From: Allomyces macrogynus ATCC 38327
Taxonomy: Eukaryota > Blastocladiomycota > Blastocladiomycetes > Blastocladiales > Blastocladiaceae
Direction: 5' to 3'
Assembly: GCA_000151295.1 (NCBI GenBank)
Contig: GG745340.1
Span: forward strand, 508,003-562,018
Length of the DNA stretch: 54,016 bases
Part shown: one piece after another, positions 32,352-44,139 of the stretch
Numbering within the stretch: position 1 is the first letter of the stretch
Layout: every line of letters starts with the position of its first letter
Translations under genes and position numbers: made by a program
The notes under the pieces: model-generated
What the model was told of the DNA's origin: nothing
Database searches by the model: none
Seen by the model: only the letters and a program-made list of their open reading frames with translations

Positions 32352-35300
32352 CTAGACACCTGCCGGGAGCACGGCGTCCCCCACGGCTCCGCGGGTGGAC
32401 CGCGCCGCCGCGAGCGCCGCGAGGTGCTCAAACTCGCCCGACTCGCGACACATGTGGAAGAACATGCCCTCGGGGTTACGCAACAAGTCGGCCGGCGCAC
32501 CAAACTCGACCACGCGCCCGTGGTCCATGACGAGCACCTTGTCAAAGTCGGCGATCGTGCGCAGCCGGTGGGCAATGCACAGCACCGTCGAGTCGACAAA
32601 TTCTTCGCGGATCGTGTGCTGGATCTTGGCGTCGAGGTCGTTCGACACGTTGGCCGTGGACTCGTCAAAAATAATCACTTTCGACCGCCGTACGAGTGCG
32701 CGGGCCAGCGCCAACAGCTGCCGCTGCCCGACACTCAGGTTCTTGCCGCCGGCGTCGATCTTCGAGTCGAGCGTCCACGTCGTCGCGGTCGTCGTCGCAA
32801 AACTGCCATGATCATCGGCCGCGGCCGCCGCGTCGACGGCATCGACAGCCTGCACGGTGGACTCGAAAAAGTGCACGCGCGCCAACGCGCTCCAGCAGGC
32901 CGCGTCGTCAAACTCGCCGAGCACGTCGAGGTTGGACCGGACGGTACCCTCGAACAGAACCACGTCCTGCGGGACCATAGTCACGCGCGACCTCAAGACC
33001 TCCAAATCCAAATCCGACGCGCGCACGCCGTCAATCTCGACCGTTCCGGACAGAGGCTCGATCATGCGCAGGAGCGCGAGTGCCAGACTCGACTTCCCCG
33101 CGCCGGTGCGGCCAACGACGCCGCATTTTTCGCGCGGGTTGAGCGCAAACGAGACGCCGTGCAGGACGGGCGTCGTCGATGACGGGTAATGCAGGACCAG
33201 GTCCCGGACGGTCACAGCGCCGTGCATCGGCCATTGCGTGGTGGCGGGAGCCGCACCGCCCTGTGCTTCCTGCTCGATTTGCGTGTACTCGAGCACGCGC
33301 TCGACCGAGTTCTAAAGCGGAATAGTTTGCTCGTGAGAAAATGCCCCGCAAAGAACACCCGGGTGGAGAAGATAGTGCGCACCATGCCCATTTCAGCAAG
33401 CGCGTAGAGCCGCACATACAGTCGGCACACGTCCGCGATCGGCATCGCCCACGACAGCGCGAGCCCGGCCGTCCCCGCCGACATACTGTTCCCCGCCATC
33501 AAAATCAGGATGCCGCACATGAGGACCGAGATGTTGGCACAGAAATCAATCCGCGTCCCGAGCCACCGGTTGGACGTCCACAGGTAGAAATAGGCCCGGT
33601 GGTAGGTATCCACGGTCTTGTGCACGCGCGTCATAAACTGCGCGTGCTTGTGGAACGCGCGGATCACAGACGTGCCCGCGGCCGTTTCCTCGAAACACGA
33701 GTAGATCGGGGACCGCGTCGTCGACTCGATGCGTTTCAGTTCGCGGCTCGTCGCCAGGTAAAGCTGCGAGACCGACCGGTACATCAAGACCACGGGCAGG
33801 ACAAAGATGATGAACGTCGGCGCGATGACGGTCACGACGCCGATCACGATCAGGACCGACACGCCCGCCCAGGACGTGCCCGTCAGATAGAAGATCACTT
33901 CGCGGTCGACGGTCTGGATGTCTTTGGACATGCGGTTCAAGACACGGCCGATTGGCGTGCTGTCGAACCACGAGATTGGCGCGCCGAGAATGCGCGTGAG
34001 CAGGTCGGCGTGCAAGATCCGGCCGGCCGCGAGCGACCGCGACATTTCGATCATGTTGGCGGCAAACGCGAGGGCAATGTTGATCAGGCCCAGACCGAGG
34101 TAGACGAGCAGGTAGTAGTTGACGTCGACGTCCGGCTGCGTGTCGGCTTCGTTACTGGCGGCGGCCTTGAACGCGCCCATCGGCACGACCGCAAAATGCA
34201 TGTAGACAGAGGTCTGCGTGTAAGCCTCGGCCCACGTCTTGAGCCACCAATCCTGCACGACCAGGAGCAGCTGCGGGACAAAGAGACTGCCGAGCAGCGC
34301 CGTCCACCAGAGCACGCCGCCCGACGCCGCGATATACGTCTTGTAGACGGCCCATTCGACGGTGCCCTTGGCCTGCTCCTCGGTCGAGACGAGCTGGTGC
34401 GCCTTGGCCAGCGGCTTACCATCCTCCTCGTCGCCTTCGCCATCAGCGTCGGCATCAATGCTGGTCGTCAAGGCCCTCGCCTTCCCCTTCCCCTTCGCCG
34501 GCGCGCCATACGAGTCGGGCGTCGCCGTCTCCGCCAGCATCTTCGCCTCGGCCTCGAGCCCCGCGGCCACCAACTGCGCGCACGCGTCCTCGACAGAGTC
34601 CGCCTCAGCGACGACTCTCCCCTCCTTGACATACACGATATGGTCGGCCCGTGACGCGACGAGCGCCACGTTATGCGAGACCAGCACGCGCGTGCGCCCC
34701 CGCAACTCGCCCAGGAGACACTCCACAAACAAGTGTGCTGCCGTCGGCGCGTCGACCGCGGCAAGCACATCATCGAGCAGCACTACATCCGCGTCCATGA
34801 AGCACGCACGCGCGAGCGACACCCTTGCCTTTTGTCCGCCCGACAGCGCGATCCCGCGCTCACCAATCTGCGTCTGGTCGCCCGCTTCGAGCACAGCCAA
34901 GTCGCGCACGAGTGCGCACGCGGCGAGAATGCGTTGATACCGGTCACGCTGGTCGGTGGCGGGGGTCCCGAAAAGGATGTTTTCCTGCACGGTCGCGTTG
35001 AGCAGCCATGGCTGCTGCGGGACATAGGCGATGGGCGTGTGCGGCATGCAGACGCGGCCCGAGTCGAGCGCGAGTTCCCCGAGCAATGCGTGCAGGAGCA
35101 TGGTTTTCCCGGCGCCCGTCGGGCCCAGGATCACGGTCAGTTTCCCGCGCGGGATGGACAGGGTGACGTCCTTGAGCTGGAACGCGGCGGGTTGCGGCGA
35201 CGACGACCCGGGTGCGGCGAGCAGCGGTGTCGTTTCCGCGACTGCAGTCGACGCCGTCACCGACCCGGCGGGCCACGACAGGGTCGCGCGCACGGCGCCG

Positions 35301-37393
35301 ATGTACGGCCCACTGGTGCGTGTCGAGTCCACCGTGTAGTCGACGACATCGACGTCATCGAGGTACGCCTGGATGCGCTGTACCGATACTTTGGTCTCGA
35401 ACAGCCGAATGATGCGGTCGGGCAAGTCGAACAGCGGCATGCGCAAAGCGTTGAAGAGCGAGACGCACGTGAAGACGGTGGTCGCATCGAGCGCGTGGCC
35501 CGCGGCTTTCGTGTAGGTGACGAACGTGAGCAGCGAGACTAGCGTCGGCACGATCTGGTACATGACTTGAACAGCGACCATGGTGACCCAATAGTGGCGC
35601 ATTTCGCGCATTTCCTTGTCGCGGAGAGCGGTGAGGGTCGCGGCGAACGGACGCTCCCAGGCAAAGTACTACGTTGATGCGATCTGTTAGTTCAGCACCC
35701 CCATCGTGAAGGAAAAAAGAACGGCGGGCGCGCATGTGTACCTTGATGATCCGAATCCCCTGCAGCACCTCCTGTGTCTTCTTGACACGCGCGTCGGTCG
35801 ACCCCATGAGCGTCTGCTGCCGCGCCTCGACCAACTTGCCAGACCACGATTGCAGCGGCATCGTGACGACGAGCAGCGCGACCCCCGTGAGCGCCGGCCA
35901 CCCGAGGACATAGTAGAGCCCGGCAATGGCCAGCACGATCTGCAGCGGCGTGACAATCAGGAACGGCAGCTGGCAAATAAACTCGACGACGCGGCCGAGA
36001 TCCGGGCCAATCAGGACATTGATGTCCTGCTTCTTCTTCTTGCTCTCGTCGTCACCGTCGGCGCGCGCTGCGTACTGGTTCCGCGTGAGCGTCTTGCGGT
36101 ACAGCAACGACGTCAAGATCGCGCGCAGCCGCGTGCCGACGCGCCGGCCTAGAAAGAACATGCGCCCTTGAACAAACGACGTGGCCGTGGCCGTGACAAA
36201 CATTCCGCCGACCAGCATCCACGGCTCCATCTCGCCACTTTCGCGGTCGCCGCGCTCGAGAAATGCCAGCAACCGGTTCAGGAAAAAGGGGCCGCAGAAG
36301 GTCATCAACGCGTAGACGAGACTCAGCAGGATTTGCGTGATCATCGGCACGCGAAGTGCCGTCATGGCCGCGACGATCGCCGACCGCCCGGGACGCGCGT
36401 GCGCATGGTACTCGCGAATCGCGGCAGAGGACTTGTCGTCGAGGACCAGGTCCCAGAGGTCGCCGAGCTCTAGCGGGCGCTGGAAGCCGGCGTAAACGAG
36501 CGGCGTGAACCACGAGTAGGTCAGGTGCTGCCAGACGGTCGCGACGGGTTCGAGCGAGGGAGCGGGTTGGTCAGCGGCGGAGGTGGGGGATGCGGCGAGG
36601 ATGGCCGATTGTGCGGCGCGCGTCGCGCGGTTGTACTCGATGACGGCCAAGGTACACGACGTGACGGCGAGCAGGACCTGGACGGTTTCGACGACAGCGT
36701 GGCCGCCGAAAATGGCCGCGCGGAGGTAGAGGACCATGCACACGGCGTCGACGGCAGCGACAGCCGCGACCGCGCCGATACGCGTCGACGGGACCCGCAC
36801 CGCGGCAACCACGAGCAGAGCGGCAAACGCAGCATGGACGGCCTGCCACGTGACGGCGTGCGCGACCGGCGCGGCCAGAACCGCGCCGAGCACAAGCGAT
36901 ACGGCGTACGCAGCCGCAACCGCGACCACAGCACGGCGCGTGAACGACCGCGCGCGCGCCGCGTTCACGTCGCGCACGATATCGAGCACGGTACCGGGTG
37001 CGTACAGTCCGGCGCCGGGCGCGACTTCAGACGTGGCGAGCTCGGCGGCATAGTCCGAGTCGGCGTCGATGAGCGGGTCGGCAGCGACAGGCGTGTATGC
37101 CGTAGAGGACCGGTGGCGGTACTGTACGTGGTAGAGCGCCCAGATGAACGCGGCGGTCGCGGCGGGGATGGCCGTCAGAACGACCCAGATTAGCAGGCAC
37201 GAGCCGTGGATGTCGTCGTTGCCTGGGTCGAGAGTCGACTATAGCGGGGAAGCAAGGCATCAGTCGTGATCAAAGTGATTTCATGGCAGCAACGGTAGGT
37301 CGAGCTGGGAACACGCACCCAATTGCCAGACGGGCACAATGCATGCCAAACGCCGGCACCTGGCGTCGCGGCCGCGGTCATGGCGTCGGCCAT
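32352..37393 (-). CDS. ABCC/MRP-type ABC transporter (full-length)
   Basis: Exporter of organic anions, glutathione conjugates or metal-thiol complexes, by family, usually in the vacuolar or plasma membrane. Exons 37393-37319, 37238-35742, 35668-33383, 33311-32352 give 1605 aa. Introns are 80, 73 and 71 bp, donors GTGCGT, GTACAC and GTGCGC. An N-terminal extra membrane domain (TMD0) starts with CPSGNW, followed by TMD1, NBD1, TMD2 and NBD2. NBD1: Walker A GPTGAGKTMLLHALLGE, signature ALSGGQKARVSLARA, Walker B VVLLDDVLAAVD, with the Asp in place of Glu that marks ABCC first sites. NBD2: Walker A GRTGAGKSSLALAL, signature LSVGQRQLLALARAL, Walker B VIIFDEST. NBD2 has an unusual D-loop (ANVS) and an Ala/Asp/Thr-rich insertion of about 25 residues before the signature. 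The linker after NBD1 is acidic. Domain order and length are typical; substrate unknown. Confidence 0.94.
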
Positions 37394-38092
37394 GGTTCAC
37401 GGCGCAGTTCGGAGGCCAGGACAGCCTTTTCGGACGAGGATCGTCGACCGCGCTTGCTGCTGCAACTGGTACTCTCTTGAAGTACGGCGGGGTGCGTGGT
37501 GCGGACGTCGGCACGTAACCGCTCTGCAGTAGCTGCAAGTGCTGGGCGTCAGCAAAGCGTGCAGGAGAAGGCGGGGAGCGAGAAAGATAAATAGGAAACG
37601 ATGGGACGTGAAGGCAAGCTGCGGACCGGTCATGCCGGCCATCAGACGGCATTGAGGCGCGAACCAGCAGCACCTTTAGCCGGGCGCCACAATGATCGCC
37701 ATCGCCGAGCTTGACTCAATCGCGCGTCGTTTTGATTGGACGTTTGAAGCGCGTATGTGCTCGTGTGCGCGTCGGGCCCGGTGTTGTAACCGAGTCGGCC
37801 AAAGGCGAGAGGTGATGCGATCAGAGCGAGCGAAAGAGACTCGCAAAGACTCGCGTGCACGCGTGGGGACTGTGGGACGGCACCTCGTGCGCAGCTATCA
37901 TGCCGTTCAGCAAAACGGCGGCCCAGACGACGACGGCGACGACGAGGCCGACCACAACAAGAAACGGGATATCATCGATGCGCATACTTCAGCACGGCCA
38001 ATACAGCACGAACCACGACCGCCATCAAAAAAAATTATAATCTGCACTCTGCGGCGGCGGTCGCGGGCAGCGGGTGGCCAGATCACGCGCGG
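37394..38092. other. intergenic upstream of the ABC transporter
   Basis: About 700 bp holding the ABC promoter and the 3' flank of the next minus-strand gene. No convincing TATA box, repeat or gene. An ACGACGGCGACGACGAGG run at about 37928-37945 is simple-sequence only. Confidence 0.5.
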
Positions 38093-40831
38093 CTAGAAGA
38101 GCGCAACGTTGGCGAGCGGGTGCGCGTCGAGCAGGACCTCGTCATCGTTCTCACTCTCTCCCCCAAGCGCGCCATTACTCCCTCCGCCGTGCGCGGGCGA
38201 CGCGGCAAACGCGGCAGCCATATCCCACCCTCCGCCCTTCACATCCTCCTCGTCGCCACTCCCAAACTCGCCGTGCCCGTCGGCCGCAAACACGGGCGCG
38301 TCCAAGTCCATATCCGGCTCGAGGACGGCCTCCTCCATGAACGAGACGTCGGCGCGCGTCAAAATCAGGTTCTCGAGCACTTCCTCCAACTCGGTCTCGC
38401 CAATTAGCATGGCGCCGCGCAACTGGCGCGTGGCTCGGTCTTTCACAACCTTGACGTACTCGCCCGGGTGCGAGCTGCGCACCATCACGTCGTAACTCCC
38501 CGGCGCGAGCCCTTGTGCGTTGAAGAGACCGAGTAAGACCACCTTGAACCCGAAGAACCGCGACACGTGCGCGAACAGCGAAAAGTGCACGTCGAGCGGC
38601 GGCGGTAGGATGCGGCCGTCCGGTAGGACCAGCTGGTCTTGCGAGTGCACTGCTGGGACAGGTAGAGCGGGTGGCGGCGCGAGGGTGCCGAGCGCGGGGG
38701 ACGACGCGGCGACCGGGTTCGTGTCGAGGAGGGCAGGCGATCCGGGGAGCGACGCAGGGGGCGGCGGGAAGAGCGGCACCGCCGCGTGCCCGTTACTACC
38801 GCCAGCATTCAACACGTGCGCGAGATCAGCGGCGGCGACCCCGCGACCGCGGGCGATCTCGCCGCAGCCGCAGCCGCCGCAGCTTCCGCCATATCTGGCG
38901 AGAACGGCGTCGGCGGGGCCCCCGGCGCGCTCGGTGCCGGCGGAATCAGCGGCGACGCCATGGCGGGCGGCGACGTGGCCACTGTCGCGGGCCACGGAGC
39001 AGGTACAGCCACCGCGGTATTAGACGCGAGCGCAGTATCCCGGACCATGGATCGCGCGGCCTGCAGTCCCATCAACCGCGCCTGCGACCAGAGCCGCATC
39101 TGGAACCAGTGCGGCGACTGGTCATTCCACGCGCAGGTGACGCAGTCGCCTGCGGCGTAAATGTCCGGGTCGGCCGTGCGCATGCCCTTGTCGACGAGAA
39201 TCCCGCCGTCACACGCGGTCGGGCGGACGCTGGCCTCAACGTGTGCGGCGACTTGTGCGGCCGAGGTTGGGGGTGGCGGGGAAGTGCGCGTGTTGGAGGA
39301 ATTGGTATCGCGCCGCGACGACGCGAGCGGTAGGCCGATTTCGGCCGCGAGTTCGGCGTTGGGGACGACGCCCGTGGCCGAGACGAGCAGGTCGACGCCG
39401 TAAACCTTGCCGTTGGAGAGCCGCACGTAGAGCGGCCACTCGTCGGCACGCGTCTGGATCGGCGCTGGCGTGGTGCCTCCCGCTGACGCAGCCGCAGGAC
39501 TGGACGAGAGAGCGTGCGCCGACGGCGGGAACGGCATGGCGACTTCGCCGGGTCGCATCTCGTCGCGCGGAACGAGCCCAAGCCGGCCCTCGCCAAACCG
39601 CGTCAAGTCCGGGACAAACTCGATCGGGTTGGTGAGTCTTGGCACGGCAGCATGAGCGGCAGCCTGGGCTTCGTCGTGGGTTGCGGAAGTCGGGGTGGGC
39701 CGTTTGGCAGCTCGGCCATCGGCCTCGTCGTCGTCGTCGGGCCCCCACACAGCAGTGACAGTGACTTGTGTCTCAATGACGAGTTCTCGGTCGGAATAGC
39801 CGGACTGGAGCCGTGGCGGTGGGAGAACGAGCGACGCGCGCCAGACGGGCCCGAGCGACGCGCCGGGCGTGCGCAGGTCGTCCAACGCGGTGCCGTGCCG
39901 CGGGCGTTTGGTCGCAGACTTGGTCGACGTCGATGAACTGGAGGACGATGACGACGACGAGTCGGAGGAGGAGGAGGAGATGGGAGGGACTGCTGCGGTA
40001 GAAGCGCGGCGCTTCGACGGCGACTTGGGTTTCTTGGCACTGACGCGTCCGGGCGACTTGGGCGGTACCGCTGGCTGTGGTGGTGGCGGTAGCAACCGCG
40101 AGTGCGTGGGCTCATTCTTGGTAAACAAGTGCGGCATGAAAAATGTAGACGCGCCCGCATCCAAGAAGGTATTGCCGAGATAGGCGTCCTTGATGGCCCA
40201 GACAATCGGAATGCGACGAATCTCGTTGAGCAATTCGAGCGCGATGCCGCCGTTGCCGACGACCATGATGCGGCGCGCCGCCGAGAGCCTTGAGCACAGC
40301 GCATCGACTGACTCGATGTCACGAATGCCGACGACGTGCGGGTGGTCGACGAGCGTGCGCGGGCGCGCGCCGGTCGCGATGCACAGCTTATCGTAGCGGT
40401 AAGAGGTGCCGGCGTTGGTGACGAGCGTCTTGGCCTGGCGGTCAATGTGCGTGACGGCGCCCTGCAGGACGTGGAAGTTGGACTTGACGCGGTACTGCTC
40501 GAGGTCGGTTGGGACGAGGTCGAACGTCTCGGTCGTCTTGGAAATGGCCTGGACATTGGTGACGATCTGGTTCGCGGTGTGTGCAACGCGGGGAGGGGAG
40601 AATGGGGGAGAATGGAGTGATCAGTTCCACGGTAGAGTTGAGGGGACACCGGCCGACCCGGCGGCACGACGGCGCGCCTGAGAGGCCGAGAGGAGAGAAG
40701 ACGCAGCGCACCTTGAGAATGCGCGACTGCGAGAGCAGGTAGATCTGGTCGCCGTCGCCGACCAGCCGCGACAGCTCTTCGGCGCACGTGACGCCCGCGA
40801 CGCCGCCGCCGAGCACAACGTAGTTGACCAT
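38093..40831 (-). CDS. PYROXD1: PYROXD1-like pyridine nucleotide-disulfide oxidoreductase
   Basis: Flavoprotein oxidoreductase. In animals PYROXD1 protects the RTCB tRNA ligase from oxidative inactivation. Exon 1 is 40831-40712 (MVNYVVLGGGVAGVTCAEEL, the FAD Rossmann motif); a 145-bp intron starting GTGCGC follows; exon 2 starts at 40566. Family blocks: KLCIATGARPRTL, VVGIRDIESVD, RRIMVVGNGGIALELLNEI (NAD(P)H fold), IVWAIKDAYLGNTFLDAGAS, DIYAAGDCVTCAWN, WFQMRLWSQARLMGLQAA. The PYROXD1-specific C-terminal domain is present (FFGFKVVLLGLFNAQGL, MLIGETELEEVLENLILT). Between the Rossmann part and that domain the frame changes within an Ala/Pro-rich stretch (38.6-39.0 kb). The cause is an unplaced intron (a GTACCT donor at 39006 is a candidate) or a frameshift. 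A second insert, Ser/Lys-rich, follows GNTFLDAGAS. Longer than the animal protein because of these inserts. Confidence 0.85.
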
Positions 40832-41606
40832 CTTGGCGGCGCCGGCGCGGGGGACTGGGCGGGGTGCGGTTGCGGTTGCGATTGCGGGCGCGGGTGCTTG
40901 CTTGCTGTCCGCGGGCGGGCGCGGGGCCGGCGGGCAGGGGGGGTGACGGTCGCAAGGGACCGGTCGAGCGCGAGCGCGAGCGGGGGACGGCGCGCGCGTT
41001 CGGTCGGCAGGGGCGGGCGTGCGGCGACTTGTCGTGTGGCACGGTTGGGCGGTCGCGGCCGCAGGGATCTGTGGGGTCGACCGACGGAATCGCGTTCCTT
41101 GGGCAATGGAGGGGACGCGGCGTGGGCAGCCGATCACCGCGGCGTCGGGTGGCGAGCGCGGCGGGCGCGCGGCGCACGCGCACGGTGGGCGTGGGAGGGC
41201 GCCGCGGGCGGGCGGCGGGGAGGGCGAGCGTGTGCGCGTGTGGGCGGGGAAGATATGGCCGCGTGCTCGAGCAGGCCGTTCGTTGGTGGTGGTTGGTGCG
41301 TGGTGCGTTGGCGAGAGGAAGCGCGGCCGCGGCGGCCGTGGCAGGGACTCGGCCGGTCGGTGGGCCACGCCGCCCTGCCATCAAGCCATTCCCGTCACCC
41401 TTCCGCGACAGCGCTGGCAGGGCGCCGCGCCCACATGCGCCGTGTCCCTGCCGCTGCCGCAAAGTCAAGCCGCCCAAGCAGCGCAACCGTGCCGCCACCG
41501 CCGCCACCTTCCCGCCAAAGAACGACGACGAGAAAGCGAACGCGTCCAACCGGACGCTGGTGGCCTGGCAGCGCAAGTCTCCAACGACAACATCACCCTT
41601 CATTCA
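40832..41606. other. very GC-rich intergenic region upstream of the PYROXD1-like gene
   Basis: About 775 bp, mostly G- or C-rich with G on the plus strand (40850-41330). Long open frames exist on both strands, but they consist of Arg/Gly/Ala/Pro composition expected from GC content. No TATA box or gene supported. Confidence 0.5.
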
Positions 41607-43614
41607 TTACGACGCGCCGCCCACCACCAACCCGCTCACGCGCGCCGCCCGCCCAACCGCGCCTCCCCACCGCCGCGCTGCCGCCGCGCTACCCGCCATT
41701 GTTGCAAGACTGCGCGCACCTCCATTGTTGCTGCTGCTGCTGCTGCGGCCCGCCGCGAGCAGCGCCGCTTGCACCTGCCGGTAGAGCATGTGCCCGGCAA
41801 CGCGGTGCGCCGGTGGTGCCGCTGGTGCGCGCACGCACCATGCGACCCACTAAGTAAGAAACGTGGGGAAGGTTAGCGTCGCACAAAAGCCATGCACGTC
41901 CATCGACGCGTTCTGACAGTACCTGAAGCTCAATCCAACCCGACCCCAGGACCGCGCCAGCCTGGTCGAGGAGACGGCGTGCCGAGACGACGTCGATGAG
42001 CTCAATGGCCGCGGCAAGACCCTCGAGCGCGGTCTCGGCCAGTTTCGCCCGGATCGCCGTGTCCTCGCGGACGCTGGTGTGGACCGCGAGCGCGTCGGCC
42101 GCCCAGCACACTACGTCGGCGAACCGGCCGTGATCACGCAGCATGCCCATGATCTGGAGCGTCGCGTCGACACGTTGCACACTACGAGTCGTGTGAGAGT
42201 GATAAAGACATCATCAAACAAACATTCACAGAGAGTGGGCAGCGTACCTGTCCTCGGCCATGCCGCGCGCCAATGCCGCCAGTCCAACCGCCATCCCGAG
42301 CCCCTCCACGCGGTCCGCAAAGAGCCGCGCAGCTTCGCCGAGTTCCGGCGCCGTCCACTCAGTCCTCTCCACCCACTGACCCACAACCGCGCCGATCTGC
42401 GATGGCGTCAAGACCCGTGCGCTCGCCGCGGCCGTCGCCTGCGTACCCCGAGACGAGACTGTCGCTAGCCACGCCGCCGTGGTTCTTGCACGAAGGCCGA
42501 GCGCGTCTTGATGGTCCGCGACAAGCGCGTCGACGGCGCTGACCAAACCCGGTGGTAGTGCCAGCTGAACCCACGACCGCACGAGGTCGCGCGGTGGTGC
42601 TTGCCGGCCGCCCACCGTGGACAGCAGCCGCGCGAGCGCGAGGTTGACTTGCACGCGGCGCCGTTCTGGCGGGAGGCCGAGCTGCAGCGGCGGGGGCGTT
42701 GCGGCCGTGGTCGCGTCGGTGTACTTGGCGAGCAGTTTCCACAGGTGCAGCAGGGCCACGGCCGTGTCGCGCGGGTCACGGTGCATGGACCAGAGTGCTA
42801 AAAGTGGGCCAAACGTCAGAAACAAGTTGCTTCGGGTCCAGGCTGGTCGTGATGATGACCTTGAGCAATATTCCAGTACACGGTGGCGGCGAGCGACGCG
42901 TTGCCGTCCTCGATCGCCTTGGCCTTTTTCAGCTTGAGCAGAACCTCTATCTCGTCGTCGCCGTTAGTCTTGCCCGCTCACCAAATCGTGTCGACAAGCG
43001 CGAACAACACGCGTACCGGCAATCGCCGCCGTCGTCCCCGCTCCCACCGACTCCGCACTCCCCGCCGCAACCCCCACCGATGCAGGCGACCCCCGCACTG
43101 ACGACGCCTTCGGTGGCGTCCCCAAGCGTGACGGCGGTGTCCCGACCCGCGGTGGCGTGCGTGCCGGCGATCCGGTCTTGCCCGCCATCTTCTTGACATT
43201 TTGCTGATGCTTGCCCGACTGCTCGTGCGCGGCCCACGTTTGCGCCGTCGCAAACGACTTTTTGCATGCCGCGCAGTACATGCCGCCTGTTGCCGACGGA
43301 ACGGCCGTGGCGGTAGCCGGAGAATTGCGCGACGAAGGTGGGGTACGCGAGGGCGAGGCTGGCGCGGAAGCTTGCGTAGGTGGGGTGATGGTGCGTGTGC
43401 GCGCGGACGCGGACGTGGGCGGGGACTGGTCTTCGTCATGTTCTTGCGGAGCGTGGATCTGCGGCACGAAAACTGGTGCGGGTCAGGTTCAGGCGGTCGG
43501 ATTCGGATTGTGTTGGTGTGGTTGGAGCGGGTGGCGCATACTGTCGGCGGTGCCCTGGTAGACCAGCGGCAAGGTGGACACGAGTTGCAGGATCTGCGCG
43601 AAAGAATCGGCCAT
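41607..43614 (-). CDS. U1-type C2H2 zinc-finger protein with helical C-terminal region
   Basis: Predicted exons: 43614-43542, 43472-43017, 42976-42860, 42797-42248, 42181-41923, 41849-41607 (565 aa). The N terminus MADSFAQILQLVSTLPLVYQ is followed by a Pro/Thr/Ser-rich stretch. A U1/JAZ-type finger comes next: YCAACKKSFATAQTWAAHE followed by SGKHQQNVKKM, of the kind that binds RNA or double-stranded RNA. A Pro-rich RxGTPP repeat region and a long alpha-helical part follow (EIEVLLKLKKAKAIEDG, TAVALLHLWKLLAKY, RFADVVCWAADALAVH), suggesting a helical-repeat scaffold. The tail is Ala/Ser/Gly-rich. Introns are 69, 40, 62, 66 and 73 bp; the 40-bp one (43016-42977) is the least certain. Function unknown; RNA-related by the finger type only. 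Confidence 0.75.
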
Positions 43615-44139
43615 GGTGCTGATGCAGCAAGTTGCGCAGAGTACGGGGTGACAGAGGAGATGATGGTGGAGCAGCAACAGGCGCTGTCGTCGATGTGATC
43701 CGGATTGGTGAAGCCTGACAGGCACCGACGTGCAGCCTCACTGCTTTCTCGTTCACTGAGACCTGATCTCTCTCCACGACTGCTCATAGAACAAATGGAA
43801 ACGCAACATCAAGCTGTATTGCAAGTGTGCGCGCTGAACGGGCAGTGATGATCCAAGAAAGCGACGGCGCTCGTTCAACCCAAGCTGAGAACATATCACA
43901 AACGCTTTCATTTCATGCATTCTCATTGCCAGCTCCAATACTCGACCAAACGCGAGGAATGGGGCGCGGGCAAGCGCGTATGGTAAATAGATTCGACGAC
44001 CCGAATCTCGCGCGCACAGGAAAAAAGGACGGACCGAAATCACCCAAAACGACAAAGAAACAAAACGGCTACAAAAGATCACATCATGACCCACACTCCA
44101 GCGGCGCCGGCTCGCGGCGCGCATCCATCGACATTCTTT
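43615..44139. other. intergenic between zinc-finger gene and sugar transporter copy 2
   Basis: About 525 bp; promoter of the zinc-finger gene and 3' flank of the transporter, both minus-strand genes. No gene or core promoter motif was recognised. The sequence just past the transporter stop has no similarity to the 3' flank of copy 1. Confidence 0.5.

Noticed and set aside
33341..34654. 437-codon plus-strand open frame opposite the ABC transporter
   Set aside because: It is antisense to well-conserved NBD1/TMD2 coding sequence and is full of Arg/His/Gly; long antisense frames are expected at this GC content.
39603..41603. 666-codon minus-strand frame overlapping the PYROXD1-like gene
   Set aside because: Wrong frame relative to the conserved Rossmann blocks; Arg/Pro/Ser-rich shadow of GC-rich DNA.
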